64,000 bases of DNA from an uncultured Porphyromonadaceae bacterium (GTDB taxonomy: Bacteria; Bacteroidota; Bacteroidia; Bacteroidales; Muribaculaceae), in assembly GCA_902470475.1 (NCBI GenBank), contig CABRGT010000002.1, forward strand, positions 27,922 to 91,921. Direction: 5' to 3'. The notes below the pieces were generated by a model. The model made no database searches, was not told the DNA's origin, and worked only from the letters and a program-made list of their open reading frames with translations. The position numbers were made by a program, and so were the translations under genes. Positions 53,836-63,408 of this stretch are shown here, piece by piece (the stretch's first letter is position 1; every line of letters begins with the position of its first letter).

Positions 53836-55677
53836 ATGTTAGGAATAAAGCGACTCGACACATTCATGCTTCAGCGTTTTCTGCCGCTGCTGGTGATGAC
53901 GTTCTTTATCTGCCTGTTCATCGTGCTGATGCAATTTCTGTTCCGCATGATCGATGACCTGGTGGGCAAAGGGCTCAGTTTCGATATTCTGAGCGAACTG
54001 TTCTTCTATGCGGCCCTCACGATGGTACCCACAGCGCTACCGCTGGCCGTGCTGCTGGCATCGCTGATGGTGTTCGGCAACCTGGGCGAGAAACTTGAGC
54101 TGACGGCTATGAAAGCCGCCGGCATCTCACTGTTCCGCATCATGAGGCCCCTCATCGTGCTTATGGCATTCATTGCTGTCGGCGCTTTCTTTTTCCAGAA
54201 CAATGTGCTCCCGCTGGCCCAGTCCAGGATGTGGACCCTCATGTTCTCCGTGCGCCAAAAGACCCCCGAAGTCGAGATTCCCGAGAAATCGTTCTACGAC
54301 GATATCCCCAATATGAACCTCTACGTCGACCATAAGAATCCCGAGACAGGCATGCTCTACGGCATGATACTCTATGACCTCACGCGCGGCAATGAAAACG
54401 CACGCGTCATTCTTGCCGATTCCGGTAAATTCAGTTTCACCGAGGACAAGACACGCCTGTTCCTGCAACTGCATCACGGCGAGATGTTCGAGAATCTTAA
54501 CGACAATTCGCTCGGCTCGGGAACTACCGGCTACATGCCATTCCGGCGCGAAGGATTCAGCGACAAACAGATCTATTTCCCCTTCGACGCCAACTTCAAC
54601 CGCATGGACGAAAGCGGCATCCGCTCGCAGTATGTAGGCCAGAACATCACCCAGCTCCGCCATTCGATCGACTCCATCAGCCGCAAAGTCGACTCCATCG
54701 GCACCGTCTACAGCAACGACCTCCTCACGACGCCTTACGTAGGCACCGTCACCCACCGCATGACATACGACTCCGTTGGCAAAGCCTCCATAGAACCTGT
54801 CACGGTCGACAGCGGTGTGCGCAAGACCGTGGCCTCAATGGGCGCGGTCGACCTTGACTCCGTATTCAACGCACCGACAGCCGCCTACGCCAAGACCTAC
54901 CTCAGCCAGGCGCTGTCCGACGCCCGGCGATCGCGCCAGGAATTCGAATACCGCGCGCTCACTCTTACCGAGCAGGCCAAGCTGATGCGCCGCCACGACA
55001 TCGAGATGCAGCGCAAGTTCACCCTGTCGTTTGCCGTACTGGTATTCTTTTTCATCGGCGCCCCCCTCGGAGCCATCATCAAGAAAGGTGGCCTCGGCAC
55101 CCCGCTCGTGATCTCAGTCTTCCTCTTCATCATTTACTATATCTTCGACAACATGGGCTACAAGATGGCACGCGACGGGCGTCTCGACGTGTGGGAAGGC
55201 ATGTGGCTCAGTACCGCCGTACTGCTGCCGCTCGGCATATTCTTCACCTCCAAGGCCATCGACGACTCCGCCGTATTCAACGCCGACGCCTACCGGCTCT
55301 TCTTCAACCGTCTCATCGGCCGACAGCCTAAGCGCTCGCTCGAGATGAAGGAAATCGTGATGAACGAGGTCGACCCACATACCGCCCTGCAGATGCTCAC
55401 GGAATTCATGACCGGCGTCGACGCCGCCATCGCATCCACAAAACGCCACGCGCTGCTGTCGCGTTTCATCAAGCTGCGTCCCGTAAAGCTACTGCACGAG
55501 CCGCTCAATGTCATTGTGGAATATCTGTCCAATTCGACCGACGCGCACGTCATAAGTCTCCTCAACCGATACCCCTTCGAACCGACCCGGCGCACACTCG
55601 GCTCCATAGCCGAGACAACCGGCCGCCTCATTGCGTTGTTTACAAAAGAAACCGAACAAGAAAACACTACCGAATAA
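53836..55677 (+). CDS. LptF/LptG-family permease (YjgP/YjgQ)
   Basis: 613 residues. Three membrane helices at the start (to about 120; [66 protein letters not shown]), a large periplasmic beta-jellyroll domain (about 125-365), then three more helices (to about 480) containing [24 protein letters not shown]. This is the permease of the LPS-exporting LptBFGC complex. It is longer than E. coli LptF/G because of an enlarged periplasmic part and a C-terminal cytosolic extension of about 130 residues, as often in Bacteroidota. ribBA follows after 4 nt. Confidence 0.93.
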   Translation: MLGIKRLDTFMLQRFLPLLVMTFFICLFIVLMQFLFRMIDDLVGKGLSFDILSELFFYAALTMVPTALPLAVLLASLMVFGNLGEKLELTAMKAAGISLFRIMRPLIVLMAFIAVGAFFFQNNVLPLAQSRMWTLMFSVRQKTPEVEIPEKSFYDDIPNMNLYVDHKNPETGMLYGMILYDLTRGNENARVILADSGKFSFTEDKTRLFLQLHHGEMFENLNDNSLGSGTTGYMPFRREGFSDKQIYFPFDANFNRMDESGIRSQYVGQNITQLRHSIDSISRKVDSIGTVYSNDLLTTPYVGTVTHRMTYDSVGKASIEPVTVDSGVRKTVASMGAVDLDSVFNAPTAAYAKTYLSQALSDARRSRQEFEYRALTLTEQAKLMRRHDIEMQRKFTLSFAVLVFFFIGAPLGAIIKKGGLGTPLVISVFLFIIYYIFDNMGYKMARDGRLDVWEGMWLSTAVLLPLGIFFTSKAIDDSAVFNADAYRLFFNRLIGRQPKRSLEMKEIVMNEVDPHTALQMLTEFMTGVDAAIASTKRHALLSRFIKLRPVKLLHEPLNVIVEYLSNSTDAHVISLLNRYPFEPTRRTLGSIAETTGRLIALFTKETEQENTTE

Positions 55678-55681
55678 AGAT

Positions 55682-56896
55682 ATGGAAGAAAAGATACAGC
55701 TCGACAAGATCGAGGACGCCATTCACGACTTTAAGGAAGGCAAAATGGTCATTGTGGTCGATGACGAGGACCGCGAGAACGAAGGCGACCTCATTGTCGC
55801 CGCCGAGAAGATCACACCCGAACAGGTGAACTTCATGCTCAAGAATGCACGCGGCGTCCTCTGCGCTCCTATCACTGTCGACCGCTGCGAGGAACTCGGC
55901 CTGCCGCACCAGGTCGACAACAATACTTCGGTACTCGGCACACCATTCACCGTGACCGTCGACAAACTCGAAGGCTGCTCCACCGGCGTCAGCATCCACG
56001 ACCGCTGCGCCACAATCCGCGCCCTGGCCGATCCCGCCAGCACCGCCGCCACTTTCGGCCGTCCCGGCCATATCAACCCCCTCTACGCTCAGCCGCAGGG
56101 TGTGCTCAAGCGCTCGGGACACACCGAGGCCGCTGTCGATCTCGCACGCCTCGCCGGCCTCGCCCCGGCTGCCGCTCTTATGGAAATCATGAGCGACGAC
56201 GGCAGCATGGCACGCCTCCCCGAACTGAAAGAGCGCTCCCGCGAATGGGGCCTCAGACTCATCTCCATCCGCGACCTGATAGCATACCGCCTCCGCAACG
56301 AGCAACTCGTCGAGATGGGCGTCGAAGTCGACATGCCCACCGCCTACGGCCACTTCCGCCTTATCCCCTTCCGTCAGAAGGACAACGGACTTGAACACAT
56401 CGCCATCATCAAGGGCGATGTCAGCGGCGGCGACCCCGTGCTGGTGCGCGTACACTCATCATGCGCCACCGGCGACATTTTCGCCTCAAAGCGCTGCGAC
56501 TGCGGCGAACAGCTCCACCGTGCCATGGAGATGATCGAAAAGGAAGGCCGCGGAGCCATCGTCTACCTCAATCAGGAAGGTCGTGGCATCGGCCTTATGG
56601 ATAAAATCAAGGCCTACAAGCTGCAGGAAGAAGGCCTCGATACCGTCGAAGCCAACCTCCACCTGGGGCATGCGGCCGACGAGCGCGATTACGGCGTGGG
56701 CGCACAGATTCTGAATCTGCTCGGCATCAAAAAAATGCGCCTCATGACAAACAATCCCGTCAAACGCCGTGGACTTGAAGGATTCGGCCTCGAAGTCATC
56801 GAGAACGTACCTATCGAAGTCACTCCCAACGAATACAACCGCCGCTACATGTCCACAAAGAAGACCCGAATGGGGCACGACCTCTCCGAAGTCTGA
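55682..56896 (+). CDS. ribBA: Bifunctional DHBP synthase / GTP cyclohydrolase II
   Basis: 404 residues from the ATG at 55682; an earlier ATG at 55631 lies within the permease gene. RibB domain (1-200): [18 protein letters not shown] acidic metal/substrate loop, [33 protein letters not shown]. RibA domain (205-400): zinc motif [18 protein letters not shown], then [15 protein letters not shown] and GVGAQIL. The two activities start both branches of riboflavin synthesis. Both catalytic cores look intact. Cotranscribed with the LptF/G permease, a recurring Bacteroidota adjacency. Confidence 0.96.
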   Translation: MEEKIQLDKIEDAIHDFKEGKMVIVVDDEDRENEGDLIVAAEKITPEQVNFMLKNARGVLCAPITVDRCEELGLPHQVDNNTSVLGTPFTVTVDKLEGCSTGVSIHDRCATIRALADPASTAATFGRPGHINPLYAQPQGVLKRSGHTEAAVDLARLAGLAPAAALMEIMSDDGSMARLPELKERSREWGLRLISIRDLIAYRLRNEQLVEMGVEVDMPTAYGHFRLIPFRQKDNGLEHIAIIKGDVSGGDPVLVRVHSSCATGDIFASKRCDCGEQLHRAMEMIEKEGRGAIVYLNQEGRGIGLMDKIKAYKLQEEGLDTVEANLHLGHAADERDYGVGAQILNLLGIKKMRLMTNNPVKRRGLEGFGLEVIENVPIEVTPNEYNRRYMSTKKTRMGHDLSEV

Positions 56897-56958
56897 TCCG
56901 CGACGTAAGAATCTGTTAAAAAGCGTTTTCAACGCAACATCCGCCGACAATACACGTT

Positions 56959-56984
56959 ATTCTTAAGAATTTTATTCTTGAGAG
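56959..56984 (+). promoter_or_regulatory. Palindrome upstream of the rpoD promoter
   Basis: ATTCTTAAGAAT (56959-56970) is a perfect 12-bp palindrome; a related half-conserved copy ATTCTTGAGAGG begins at 56973. They lie 38 and 24 bases upstream of the rpoD -7 box, the position of an operator or activator site. No regulator can be named. Confidence 0.3.
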
Positions 56985-57008
56985 GATACATAATTCGATA
57001 TTTTTTTG

Positions 57009-57016
57009 TAACTTTG
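57009..57016 (+). promoter_or_regulatory. -7 box of the rpoD promoter
   Basis: TAACTTTG, 31 nt before the ATG at 57048. No good -33 element is visible at a 19-20 nt spacing. Confidence 0.55.
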
Positions 57017-57047
57017 CACGAATTAGCATCTATTCGGTATTTTAAAG

Positions 57048-57908
57048 ATGAGACAACTAAAAATTACAAAATCAATCACCAACCGCGAAAGCGCGTCACT
57101 TGACAAATACCTTCAGGAAATCGGCCGCGAGGAACTGATCTCCGTCGACGAGGAAGTTGAGCTCGCACAGCGCATCAAGCAAGGTGATCAGGCGGCACTC
57201 GACAAACTTACGCGTTCCAATCTTCGATTTGTAGTTTCCGTAGCCAAGCAGTACCAGAATCAGGGCCTGTCGCTACCCGACCTTATCAACGAAGGCAATG
57301 TTGGCCTCATAAAGGCAGCCAGAAAGTTTGACGAAACCCGCGGATTTAAGTTCATCTCTTACGCCGTTTGGTGGATTCGCCAGTCTATCCTTCAGGCTCT
57401 CGCCGAGCAATCGCGCATCGTTCGTCTGCCGCTCAACCAGGTCGGATCGCTCAACAAGATCAGCAAGGCCCTCTCGAAATTCGAGCAGGAGAACGAGCGC
57501 CGTCCTTCACCCGAGGAACTTGCCGAAAGCCTCGACGTTCCTGTTGAAAAAATCGCCGACACGCTTAAGGTGTCGGGCCGACACATCTCGGTCGACGCTC
57601 CTTTCGTCGAGGGCGAGGACAACAGCCTGCTCGACGTCCTTACCAACGAGGACTCACCAATGGCCGACGCCACCCTCAACCAGGAGTCGCTCTCCAACGA
57701 AGTGGACCGCGCCCTGCGTCAGCTCCACGAGCGCGAGCGCGAGATCCTCAAGATGTTCTTCGGCATAGGTTGCCAGGAGATGACACTTGAGGAGATCGGC
57801 GCCAAGTTCGAGCTCACACGCGAGCGCGTACGCCAGATCAAGGAAAAGGCAATCCGCCGCCTCAAAGGCCAGAAGAGCCGTCTGCTTAAATCCTATCTCG
57901 GACAATAA
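57048..57908 (+). CDS. rpoD: Primary RNA polymerase sigma factor (Bacteroidota sigma-ABfr type)
   Basis: 286 residues. Region 1.2 ([27 protein letters not shown]), region 2 ([57 protein letters not shown]), region 3 and region 4 ([48 protein letters not shown]) are all present; region 1.1 is absent. This short form is characteristic of the phylum and recognises the TTTG/TAnnTTTG promoters seen throughout the window. Stands alone between its own promoter and a bidirectional terminator. Confidence 0.96.
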   Translation: MRQLKITKSITNRESASLDKYLQEIGREELISVDEEVELAQRIKQGDQAALDKLTRSNLRFVVSVAKQYQNQGLSLPDLINEGNVGLIKAARKFDETRGFKFISYAVWWIRQSILQALAEQSRIVRLPLNQVGSLNKISKALSKFEQENERRPSPEELAESLDVPVEKIADTLKVSGRHISVDAPFVEGEDNSLLDVLTNEDSPMADATLNQESLSNEVDRALRQLHEREREILKMFFGIGCQEMTLEEIGAKFELTRERVRQIKEKAIRRLKGQKSRLLKSYLGQ

Positions 57909-57929
57909 TCCGAATCACAGACAGAAATC

Positions 57930-57977
57930 AAAAAACCGGGGCTTCCGCACACACGCGCAAGCCCCGGTTCCGTTTTT
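57930..57977. terminator. Bidirectional terminator between rpoD and pnuT
   Basis: Perfect 11-bp stem AACCGGGGCTT (57934-57944) with AAGCCCCGGTT (57959-57969), 14-nt loop, A-run on the left and CCGTTTTT on the right. It ends the thiamine operon on the minus strand. Confidence 0.88.
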
Positions 57978-57990
57978 ATCAGTTCCGTTC

Positions 57991-58569
57991 TCAGCCGGCC
58001 TTCATCAGCCGCAGCCATTTGCGGTAGCCGAAGACGGCTATGACGGTGTATACTGCGTAAAGCGAGGCATAGAGATAGATACCCTTGTAGATGTAAAGCC
58101 CCACACACACGGCATCAACTATCAGCCACGCCAGCCACTGCTCTGCATACTTGCGGGCCATCATCCACAGAGCCACGATGCTCAGAGCTGTCGTGAAAGC
58201 ATCCGCCACCGGCACCGTGCTGTCCGTGAAATGCGACAGCACATACCATATCAGCCACCACAGAGCACACGTAGCGGCCACGCAGCCTCCGCCGACTGCC
58301 GTAGGCAGATGCGTGATCCTCAATGCGGGGCGCTCCGAATCCTTACAGCTGCGCACCGTCCAGGCTATATACCCATACACGGCGATCACCACATAATAGA
58401 TGTTGATTGCAAAATCGGCATACAGGCCCTTGCGGAAATAAAGCCACATCGAGATCATCGGCATCACCACCGACGCTATCCACACCTGAGGCTTGGCATA
58501 GTACTCAAGCACCAGGTATACCACTCCGATGGCGAAGCCGAGGATCTCGATGAAAAGGTCAAATGACAT
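57991..58569 (-). CDS. pnuT: PnuC-family transporter, probably thiamine-specific (PnuT)
   Basis: 192 residues with about seven membrane helices, the compact SWEET-like fold of PnuC-type vitamin transporters (ILGFAIGVVYLVLEYYAKPQVWIASVVMPMISMWLYF; AEQWLAWLIVDAVCVGLYIYKGIYLYASLYAVYTVIAVFGYRKW). PnuC family members carry nicotinamide riboside, riboflavin or thiamine. Here the gene starts 12 nt after a TonB receptor under a TPP riboswitch, so thiamine is the likely cargo. No thiamine pyrophosphokinase gene follows before the terminator, unlike the three-gene OMR1-PnuT-TnrIII operons described for Bacteroides. Confidence 0.88.
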   Translation of the reverse strand: MSFDLFIEILGFAIGVVYLVLEYYAKPQVWIASVVMPMISMWLYFRKGLYADFAINIYYVVIAVYGYIAWTVRSCKDSERPALRITHLPTAVGGGCVAATCALWWLIWYVLSHFTDSTVPVADAFTTALSIVALWMMARKYAEQWLAWLIVDAVCVGLYIYKGIYLYASLYAVYTVIAVFGYRKWLRLMKAG

Positions 58570-58581
58570 TTCTTGACTCTA

Positions 58582-60828
58582 TCAGAAAGTCAGACCCACG
58601 GTACCCATGACGTGACAGGTGGCCTGGGCGGCAAATCCGGCGTAGCGGTAAATCTCCGGCTTGCCGTCGTCGCCTACGGTGTAGCCCGCGCCCGTATAGC
58701 CGTTGTTGAAATACTTCTTGTTGAAGATATTGTATATCGAGAACGAAAGGTTCAGAGCCTTCACCCCTTTGATCTTCGTGAACTTATAGCCCAGGTGCAG
58801 ATCCGACACGCAGTAGCCGTCGAGCTTTGCGATGGCCGAGCGGGCGTTGTTCATATACTGCGACGATACATAGCGGGTATTCAGCGAAGCCGAGAAATCA
58901 GCCACGTGGAAATTAAAGGCATTGTTGAAGATAAAGTCAGGCGAGAATGCTATCGGCGTGTTGCCGCAGTCGATCGAGATCGGATTGGTCCACTCATCCT
59001 CATAGATATACTCAGTGAAATTCTTGATGCGGTTGCGCGACAAGGTGGCGTTGACGCTCCAGTCAAACCAGCTCAGCGGAGTCAGCGTACCCTGCAGTTC
59101 GATACCCATGCGGTAGCTGTCGGGGACGTTCACGCTCAGCGGATTACCCGTGTCCGACAGCTGGCCGGTCACCACAAGCTGATCCTTATAGTCCATATAG
59201 TAGAGGTTGGCGCCGACAGTCACGAGCTTATTACCCCACGAATAGCCGGCCTCATAGTCGAACAGACGTTCAGCCGTCGGATAGTGGTTGGGATCGCCGT
59301 CGGTGAAGTTGTCGCGCACAGGTTCCTTGTGGGCCACGCTCCACGACACGAATGCGCGGTGTGCGCCCGACGTGTACGTAAGGCCCGCCTTGGGATTGAA
59401 GAAATTATAGTTGCGGAGCACATCCAGCTGCGCGGGACCGTCGATGTTATAGTCATAGTTGTCGCTGATACCCCGGATCGAATAGCGGATATGGCGGAAC
59501 TGCAGATCGGCGTAGCCCGAAAGGCCGCGGCATATCTCCACGTCGGCGCGTCCGTAGATATTGGTGTCGAACTTGCGGCCCACATTGAAATAATATTCCT
59601 GCAGAGGATCTATCGCGCCGACGAAGTTACGCACCCAGGCGATGCGGCCGAAGTGATTGCCGCGGTGCCAGTTGGCGGCGCCGCCGATCACGGCATTCAG
59701 ACGTCCTCCCGTATAGTTGATGTTGAACATACCGCCGCCGAAGTCATTGTCGTTATATTTCAGCCGGATAAGGTCGCTCTTCTTCACGAGCTGGCCCTCT
59801 GCGTTGTAGAACGGCTCAAGTCCATACTCGGCCAGCGTGCGGTTGGTCTTGTACTGATTGTAATAGCCGTCGCCCTTGGTGTAATGGAATGTCACGTTCA
59901 GGCGCCAGCGGTCCGCCAGGCGCTGGGAGCCGATCAGCTGTATGTGATGCTGCACGAAGTGGTCGAACTGGTCGCGGTAATATGCCGTGGAGCCGTCGGC
60001 CGCCGCGTATTCGCCGCAGGGATTGTAGCGGCGTCCGAACTCAGCCATCTGCTCCTTCGACGCATAATCCCAGGCCATATAGGTCTGTTCCTTGCCGCCG
60101 AAAGCCACCAGTCGTACCGTTGTGTTGGCATCCATGTAGGCAAGCTGGCCCATGTAGCTCCACAGCTTCGAATAGGCGCGGTCGATATAGCCGTCCGAGC
60201 CGATGTGCGAGAAGCGGGCGTCCACACTCCAGTGGTCGCCGAACAGCCCGGAATTCACCTTCACAGTCTCGCGGTTGGAGTTATACGAGCCGTACGAGGC
60301 TATCACCTCCGCCGACGGCTGATACGACGGTGCGTCGGTGATCATGTTGATGCTGGCTCCGAACGCGCCTGCCCCGTTGGTCGACGTGCCCGCGCCGCGC
60401 TGGATCTGGATGTCGCGCAGCGACGAGGCCAGGTCCGGCATGTTCACCCAGTACACGTTGCCGCTCTCCGAGTCATTGATTGGCACACCGTTGGCGGTGA
60501 TATTGATGCGTGTCGGATCCGTACCGCGAACGCGGATCGACGAATAGCCGATACCGCCGCCGGCGTCGCCTGTGACTACGACCGACGGTGTCGACGAGAT
60601 CATGAACGGAATGTCGCGTCCGTCATTGGCGGCGTCGATGTCTGCGGCCGTGAAATTCGTAAAGGCCACAGGCGTGCGGTCGTTGGCGCGGTTGGCCACG
60701 ACTTCTACGTCTTTCAGATTAATCACTGAGGAATCGGCCACGGCGGCATCCGACTGGGCGGCATGCGCGGTGGCGGGCACAGCGGCGGCAAGGGCCACTA
60801 CACCTTTCAGAAGCTGTTTCTTCATCAT
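58582..60828 (-). CDS. TonB-dependent thiamine receptor (OMR1-type)
   Basis: 748 residues. Signal peptide (about 1-23, AHA/AQS), TonB-box-like LKDVEVVANRA, plug domain (about 45-160: GYSSIRVRGTDPTRINITANGVPINDSESG, LRDIQIQRGAGTSTNGAGAFGASINMIT), then a 22-strand barrel ending in VMGTVGLTF. A TPP riboswitch directly upstream and the PnuT gene downstream identify it as the outer-membrane thiamine (or thiamine precursor) receptor of the OMR1 group. No N-terminal carboxypeptidase-like domain, so not a SusC-type glycan receptor. Confidence 0.92.
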   Translation of the reverse strand: MMKKQLLKGVVALAAAVPATAHAAQSDAAVADSSVINLKDVEVVANRANDRTPVAFTNFTAADIDAANDGRDIPFMISSTPSVVVTGDAGGGIGYSSIRVRGTDPTRINITANGVPINDSESGNVYWVNMPDLASSLRDIQIQRGAGTSTNGAGAFGASINMITDAPSYQPSAEVIASYGSYNSNRETVKVNSGLFGDHWSVDARFSHIGSDGYIDRAYSKLWSYMGQLAYMDANTTVRLVAFGGKEQTYMAWDYASKEQMAEFGRRYNPCGEYAAADGSTAYYRDQFDHFVQHHIQLIGSQRLADRWRLNVTFHYTKGDGYYNQYKTNRTLAEYGLEPFYNAEGQLVKKSDLIRLKYNDNDFGGGMFNINYTGGRLNAVIGGAANWHRGNHFGRIAWVRNFVGAIDPLQEYYFNVGRKFDTNIYGRADVEICRGLSGYADLQFRHIRYSIRGISDNYDYNIDGPAQLDVLRNYNFFNPKAGLTYTSGAHRAFVSWSVAHKEPVRDNFTDGDPNHYPTAERLFDYEAGYSWGNKLVTVGANLYYMDYKDQLVVTGQLSDTGNPLSVNVPDSYRMGIELQGTLTPLSWFDWSVNATLSRNRIKNFTEYIYEDEWTNPISIDCGNTPIAFSPDFIFNNAFNFHVADFSASLNTRYVSSQYMNNARSAIAKLDGYCVSDLHLGYKFTKIKGVKALNLSFSIYNIFNKKYFNNGYTGAGYTVGDDGKPEIYRYAGFAAQATCHVMGTVGLTF

Positions 60829-60836
60829 TTAATTTT

Positions 60837-60916
60837 CTCTACGCCGGTACTAACCGGTTCAGGTTCAAAGGGTATAATCTCAGCTCCCGGCCTATGACAG
60901 CCGGGCGCACCCCTAA
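60837..60916 (-). promoter_or_regulatory. TPP (THI-box) riboswitch
   Basis: Read on the minus strand, the conserved TPP aptamer blocks occur in order: AGGGGTGC, GCTGAGAT, ACCCTTTGAACCTGA, then a CCGGTTAGTACCGG stem and GCGTAGAGA. The TGAACCTGA block is at 60859-60867 in plus coordinates. It lies between the promoter (60972) and the OMR1 ATG (60828), and its 3' end is only about 8 nt from the start codon. There is no intrinsic terminator between aptamer and gene, so control is most likely at translation initiation. Confidence 0.95.
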
Positions 60917-60971
60917 CTATTGTTAATGAACTCTTGGCCTGCGCGGAAATGCTTGCCGCACAAAACCGCCG

Positions 60972-61002
60972 CAAAGTTAATAATTTTAACTAACGTGACA
61001 AA
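60972..61002 (-). promoter_or_regulatory. Promoter of the thiamine uptake operon
   Basis: Minus strand: TTTG (60999-61002), 19-nt spacer, TAACTTTG (60972-60979), a full consensus match; the leader of about 135 nt carries the TPP riboswitch. Confidence 0.7.
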
Positions 61003-61042
61003 GAAAAAAAATGCCTCGGACCGATTTTGACCCGAGGCATTA
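61003..61042 (-). terminator. Terminator of the pta-ackA operon
   Basis: 10-bp stem AATGCCTCGG (61011-61020) with CCGAGGCATT (61033-61042), 12-nt loop, followed on the minus strand by a T-rich tract, 20 bases after the ackA stop codon. Confidence 0.85.
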
Positions 61043-61061
61043 TATTATAATTGTATTGTTG

Positions 61062-62261
61062 TCAGAGTTTCGACACTATGCTCTTTGTGTCCAGAGCGAT
61101 CATAAGCTCCTCGTCCGTCGGAATCACGCACACCTTCACCTTCGACGCGGCAGTGGAGATCACGGCTTCCTCACCCCTGACCTTGTTGGCCTCGGGATCG
61201 ATCTCCACCCCGATGAAGCCCAGCGGCTTGCACACGTCGGCACGCAGACCTGTCTGATTCTCACCGACTCCGCCCGTGAATACGATGATGTCGACTCCGC
61301 CCATCTCGGCCGCGTACGCGCCGATATACTTGATGATGCGCTGCTCGTACATATCCAGACCCAGGCGCGCGCGTTCGTTACCGGCATTCACAGCCGCCTC
61401 GATCTCGCGCATATCGCTTGAGATCTCCGTCACGCCTGCCATGCCGCTCTCCTTGTTGATGATCTTCTGCAGTTGCTCTGCCGTGTAGCCGTGCTTGAGC
61501 ATAAGGAACGTGAGCACACCGGGATCCACATCGCCTACGCGGGTACCCATCATCAGGCCCTCGGTCGGAGTCAGGCCCATCGACGTGTCCACACTCTTGC
61601 CGTACTCCACCGCCGTGATCGATCCTCCGTTGCCTACGTGACAGGTGATGATCTTCTGCTTGGCGATGTCCACGCCGAGAAAGTCGCACACACGCTGCGA
61701 CACATAGCGGTGACTCGTTCCGTGGAAGCCGTAGCGGCGCACACCGTCCTCCTTGTAGAACTTGTAAGGCAGCGCATACATGTACGACTTTGCAGGCATC
61801 GTCTGATGAAAGGCCGTGTCGAACACTGCCACCTGAGGCACACCCGGCATCAGTGCGTCGATTGCCTCGATACCAGTCATGTTGGCCGGATTGTGAAGCG
61901 GCGCCAGGTCGTAGCATTCCCGGATCTTCTCCTTCACCGCATCATCGATGAGCACACTCTCGGTGAATGTCTCGGCTCCGTGCACCACACGGTGTCCCAC
62001 GGCGTCGATCTCGTCGAAAGACTTCAGGCAGCCCCATTCGGGATCCGTCAGAAGATTAAGTATGGCCTTCACCGCACCCTTGTGATCCGTCAGGCCCAGT
62101 TCGATGATGGCCTTCGTGCCGTCCGGGCGCTTGTATTTGAGAAATCCGTCGGCAAGGCCGATCTTTTCGACACCGCCTTCGGCAAGAGTCTTCTCGCTGT
62201 CCGTATCGATCAGCTTGTATTTAACCGAGCTACTGCCCGAATTTAAAACGAGTATTTTCAT
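61062..62261 (-). CDS. ackA: Acetate kinase
   Basis: 399 residues. ASKHA-fold kinase converting acetyl phosphate and ADP to acetate and ATP, the energy-yielding step of acetate fermentation. N-terminal MKILVLNSGSSSVKYKLID (family signature 1), VGHRVVHGAETF, FDTAFHQTMPAKSYMYALPYKFY (signature 2), HVGNGGSITAV, and the C-terminal GGVGENQTGLRA. Follows pta by 13 nt, the usual cotranscribed order, and ends at a terminator. Confidence 0.97.
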   Translation of the reverse strand: MKILVLNSGSSSVKYKLIDTDSEKTLAEGGVEKIGLADGFLKYKRPDGTKAIIELGLTDHKGAVKAILNLLTDPEWGCLKSFDEIDAVGHRVVHGAETFTESVLIDDAVKEKIRECYDLAPLHNPANMTGIEAIDALMPGVPQVAVFDTAFHQTMPAKSYMYALPYKFYKEDGVRRYGFHGTSHRYVSQRVCDFLGVDIAKQKIITCHVGNGGSITAVEYGKSVDTSMGLTPTEGLMMGTRVGDVDPGVLTFLMLKHGYTAEQLQKIINKESGMAGVTEISSDMREIEAAVNAGNERARLGLDMYEQRIIKYIGAYAAEMGGVDIIVFTGGVGENQTGLRADVCKPLGFIGVEIDPEANKVRGEEAVISTAASKVKVCVIPTDEELMIALDTKSIVSKL

Positions 62262-62274
62262 GTCCGTGAATGGT

Positions 62275-63288
62275 TTACTTGGATTTTGCTCCGATAGCCT
62301 GGCAGCAGGTGAGTATGATGGTCTTGTAGATGTCCTCCGGGAAGCAGCCGCGCGAGAGATCGCTCACCGGCGCTGCCAGACCCTGGAGAATGGGCCCCAC
62401 GGCCTGCACGCCGCCTATGCGCTGCACAAGCTTGTAGGCAATGTTTCCGACTTCAAGCGACGGGAACACCAGCACGTTGGCGTTGCCGTTCAGAAGGCTG
62501 TCGGGCGCCTTCTTGTGGGCCACCGACGGCACGATGGCCGCATCGGCCTGCAGTTCGCCGTCGATAATGAGGTTGGGCGCAAGCTTGTGGGCCAGTGCCG
62601 TTGCCTCGACGACCTTGTCTACACGCTCATGCTTCGCCGAACCCTTGGTCGAGAACGACAGAAGGGCCACACGCGGTTCGATGCCGACCAGATTGCGGGC
62701 CGTCTCGGCCGAGCACACGGCGATCTGGGCGAGTTCCTCGGCATTCGGATCAGGCACCACGGCGCAGTCGGCGAACACCAGCACCCCGTCGTCGCCGAAC
62801 GGACTCCCTTCGGGCAGAAGCATCAGAAACGCACCCGACACCACGCTGATCCCCGGACGCGTCTTGATCACCTGGAAAGCCGCGCGGAGCACATTGCCGG
62901 TCGTGTTCTGGGCGCCAGCCACCTCACCGTCCGCGTCACCGGCTTTGACCATGAGACAGCCCAGGAAAAGCGGATTTGCCGCCGTGAGGCGCGATTGCTC
63001 CTCGGTCATTCCCTTATATTTGCGTAGCTCATAGAGCAGCGGGGCGTAGCGGTCGATCACGGCCTTGTCGCGCGGATCCACTATCGTGGCTTTGTCGATG
63101 TGCTTCAGGTTCATGTCGACGGCCATTCGCTTGATCTCGTCGTTGTTGCCTATGAGGATGATGTCGGCGATATCTTCGGCAAGGATGCGGTCGGCGGCCG
63201 TCAGCGTGCGCGACTCCGTACCCTCGGGAAGCACTATGCGCTGGCGGCTTCCCTTGGCCTTTTTCGTAAGATTATCAAACAAGTTCAT
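62275..63288 (-). CDS. pta: Phosphate acetyltransferase
   Basis: 337 residues, the short form without the N-terminal regulatory P-loop domain of E. coli Pta. Transfers the acetyl group from acetyl-CoA to phosphate. Motifs: [61 protein letters not shown] and [36 protein letters not shown]. First gene of the pta-ackA operon. A TAATTTTG -7 box on the minus strand (63333-63340) lies 44 nt before the ATG. Confidence 0.96.
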   Translation of the reverse strand: MNLFDNLTKKAKGSRQRIVLPEGTESRTLTAADRILAEDIADIILIGNNDEIKRMAVDMNLKHIDKATIVDPRDKAVIDRYAPLLYELRKYKGMTEEQSRLTAANPLFLGCLMVKAGDADGEVAGAQNTTGNVLRAAFQVIKTRPGISVVSGAFLMLLPEGSPFGDDGVLVFADCAVVPDPNAEELAQIAVCSAETARNLVGIEPRVALLSFSTKGSAKHERVDKVVEATALAHKLAPNLIIDGELQADAAIVPSVAHKKAPDSLLNGNANVLVFPSLEVGNIAYKLVQRIGGVQAVGPILQGLAAPVSDLSRGCFPEDIYKTIILTCCQAIGAKSK

Positions 63289-63332
63289 ACAAATGGTTTT
63301 ATGTTGATTCTAAAAAATCTGTATTTTGACTA

Positions 63333-63380
63333 CAAAATTACAAAAAAAGTTTCCAAATTAAAAAAGTATCACTATATTTG
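63333..63380. promoter_or_regulatory. Divergent promoters for pta and the 63409 gene
   Basis: Minus-strand TAATTTTG (63333-63340) serves pta-ackA. Plus-strand TATATTTG (63373-63380), with TTTC (63350-63353) 19 nt upstream, serves the membrane protein gene at 63409. Confidence 0.55.
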
Positions 63381-63408
63381 CACTATTCAACCTTAATTAA
63401 CAAAATTT

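Noticed and set aside
56923..56935. Small hairpin GCGTT-TTC-AACGC after ribBA as a terminator
   Set aside because: Only five base pairs and no T tract follows.
58573..60729. 718-codon open frame on the plus strand opposite the OMR1 receptor gene
   Set aside because: Antisense shadow: the minus-strand product has a clear TonB-receptor sequence, riboswitch and promoter, while the plus-strand translation has no recognisable domain. GC-rich codon bias produces long antisense frames throughout this window.
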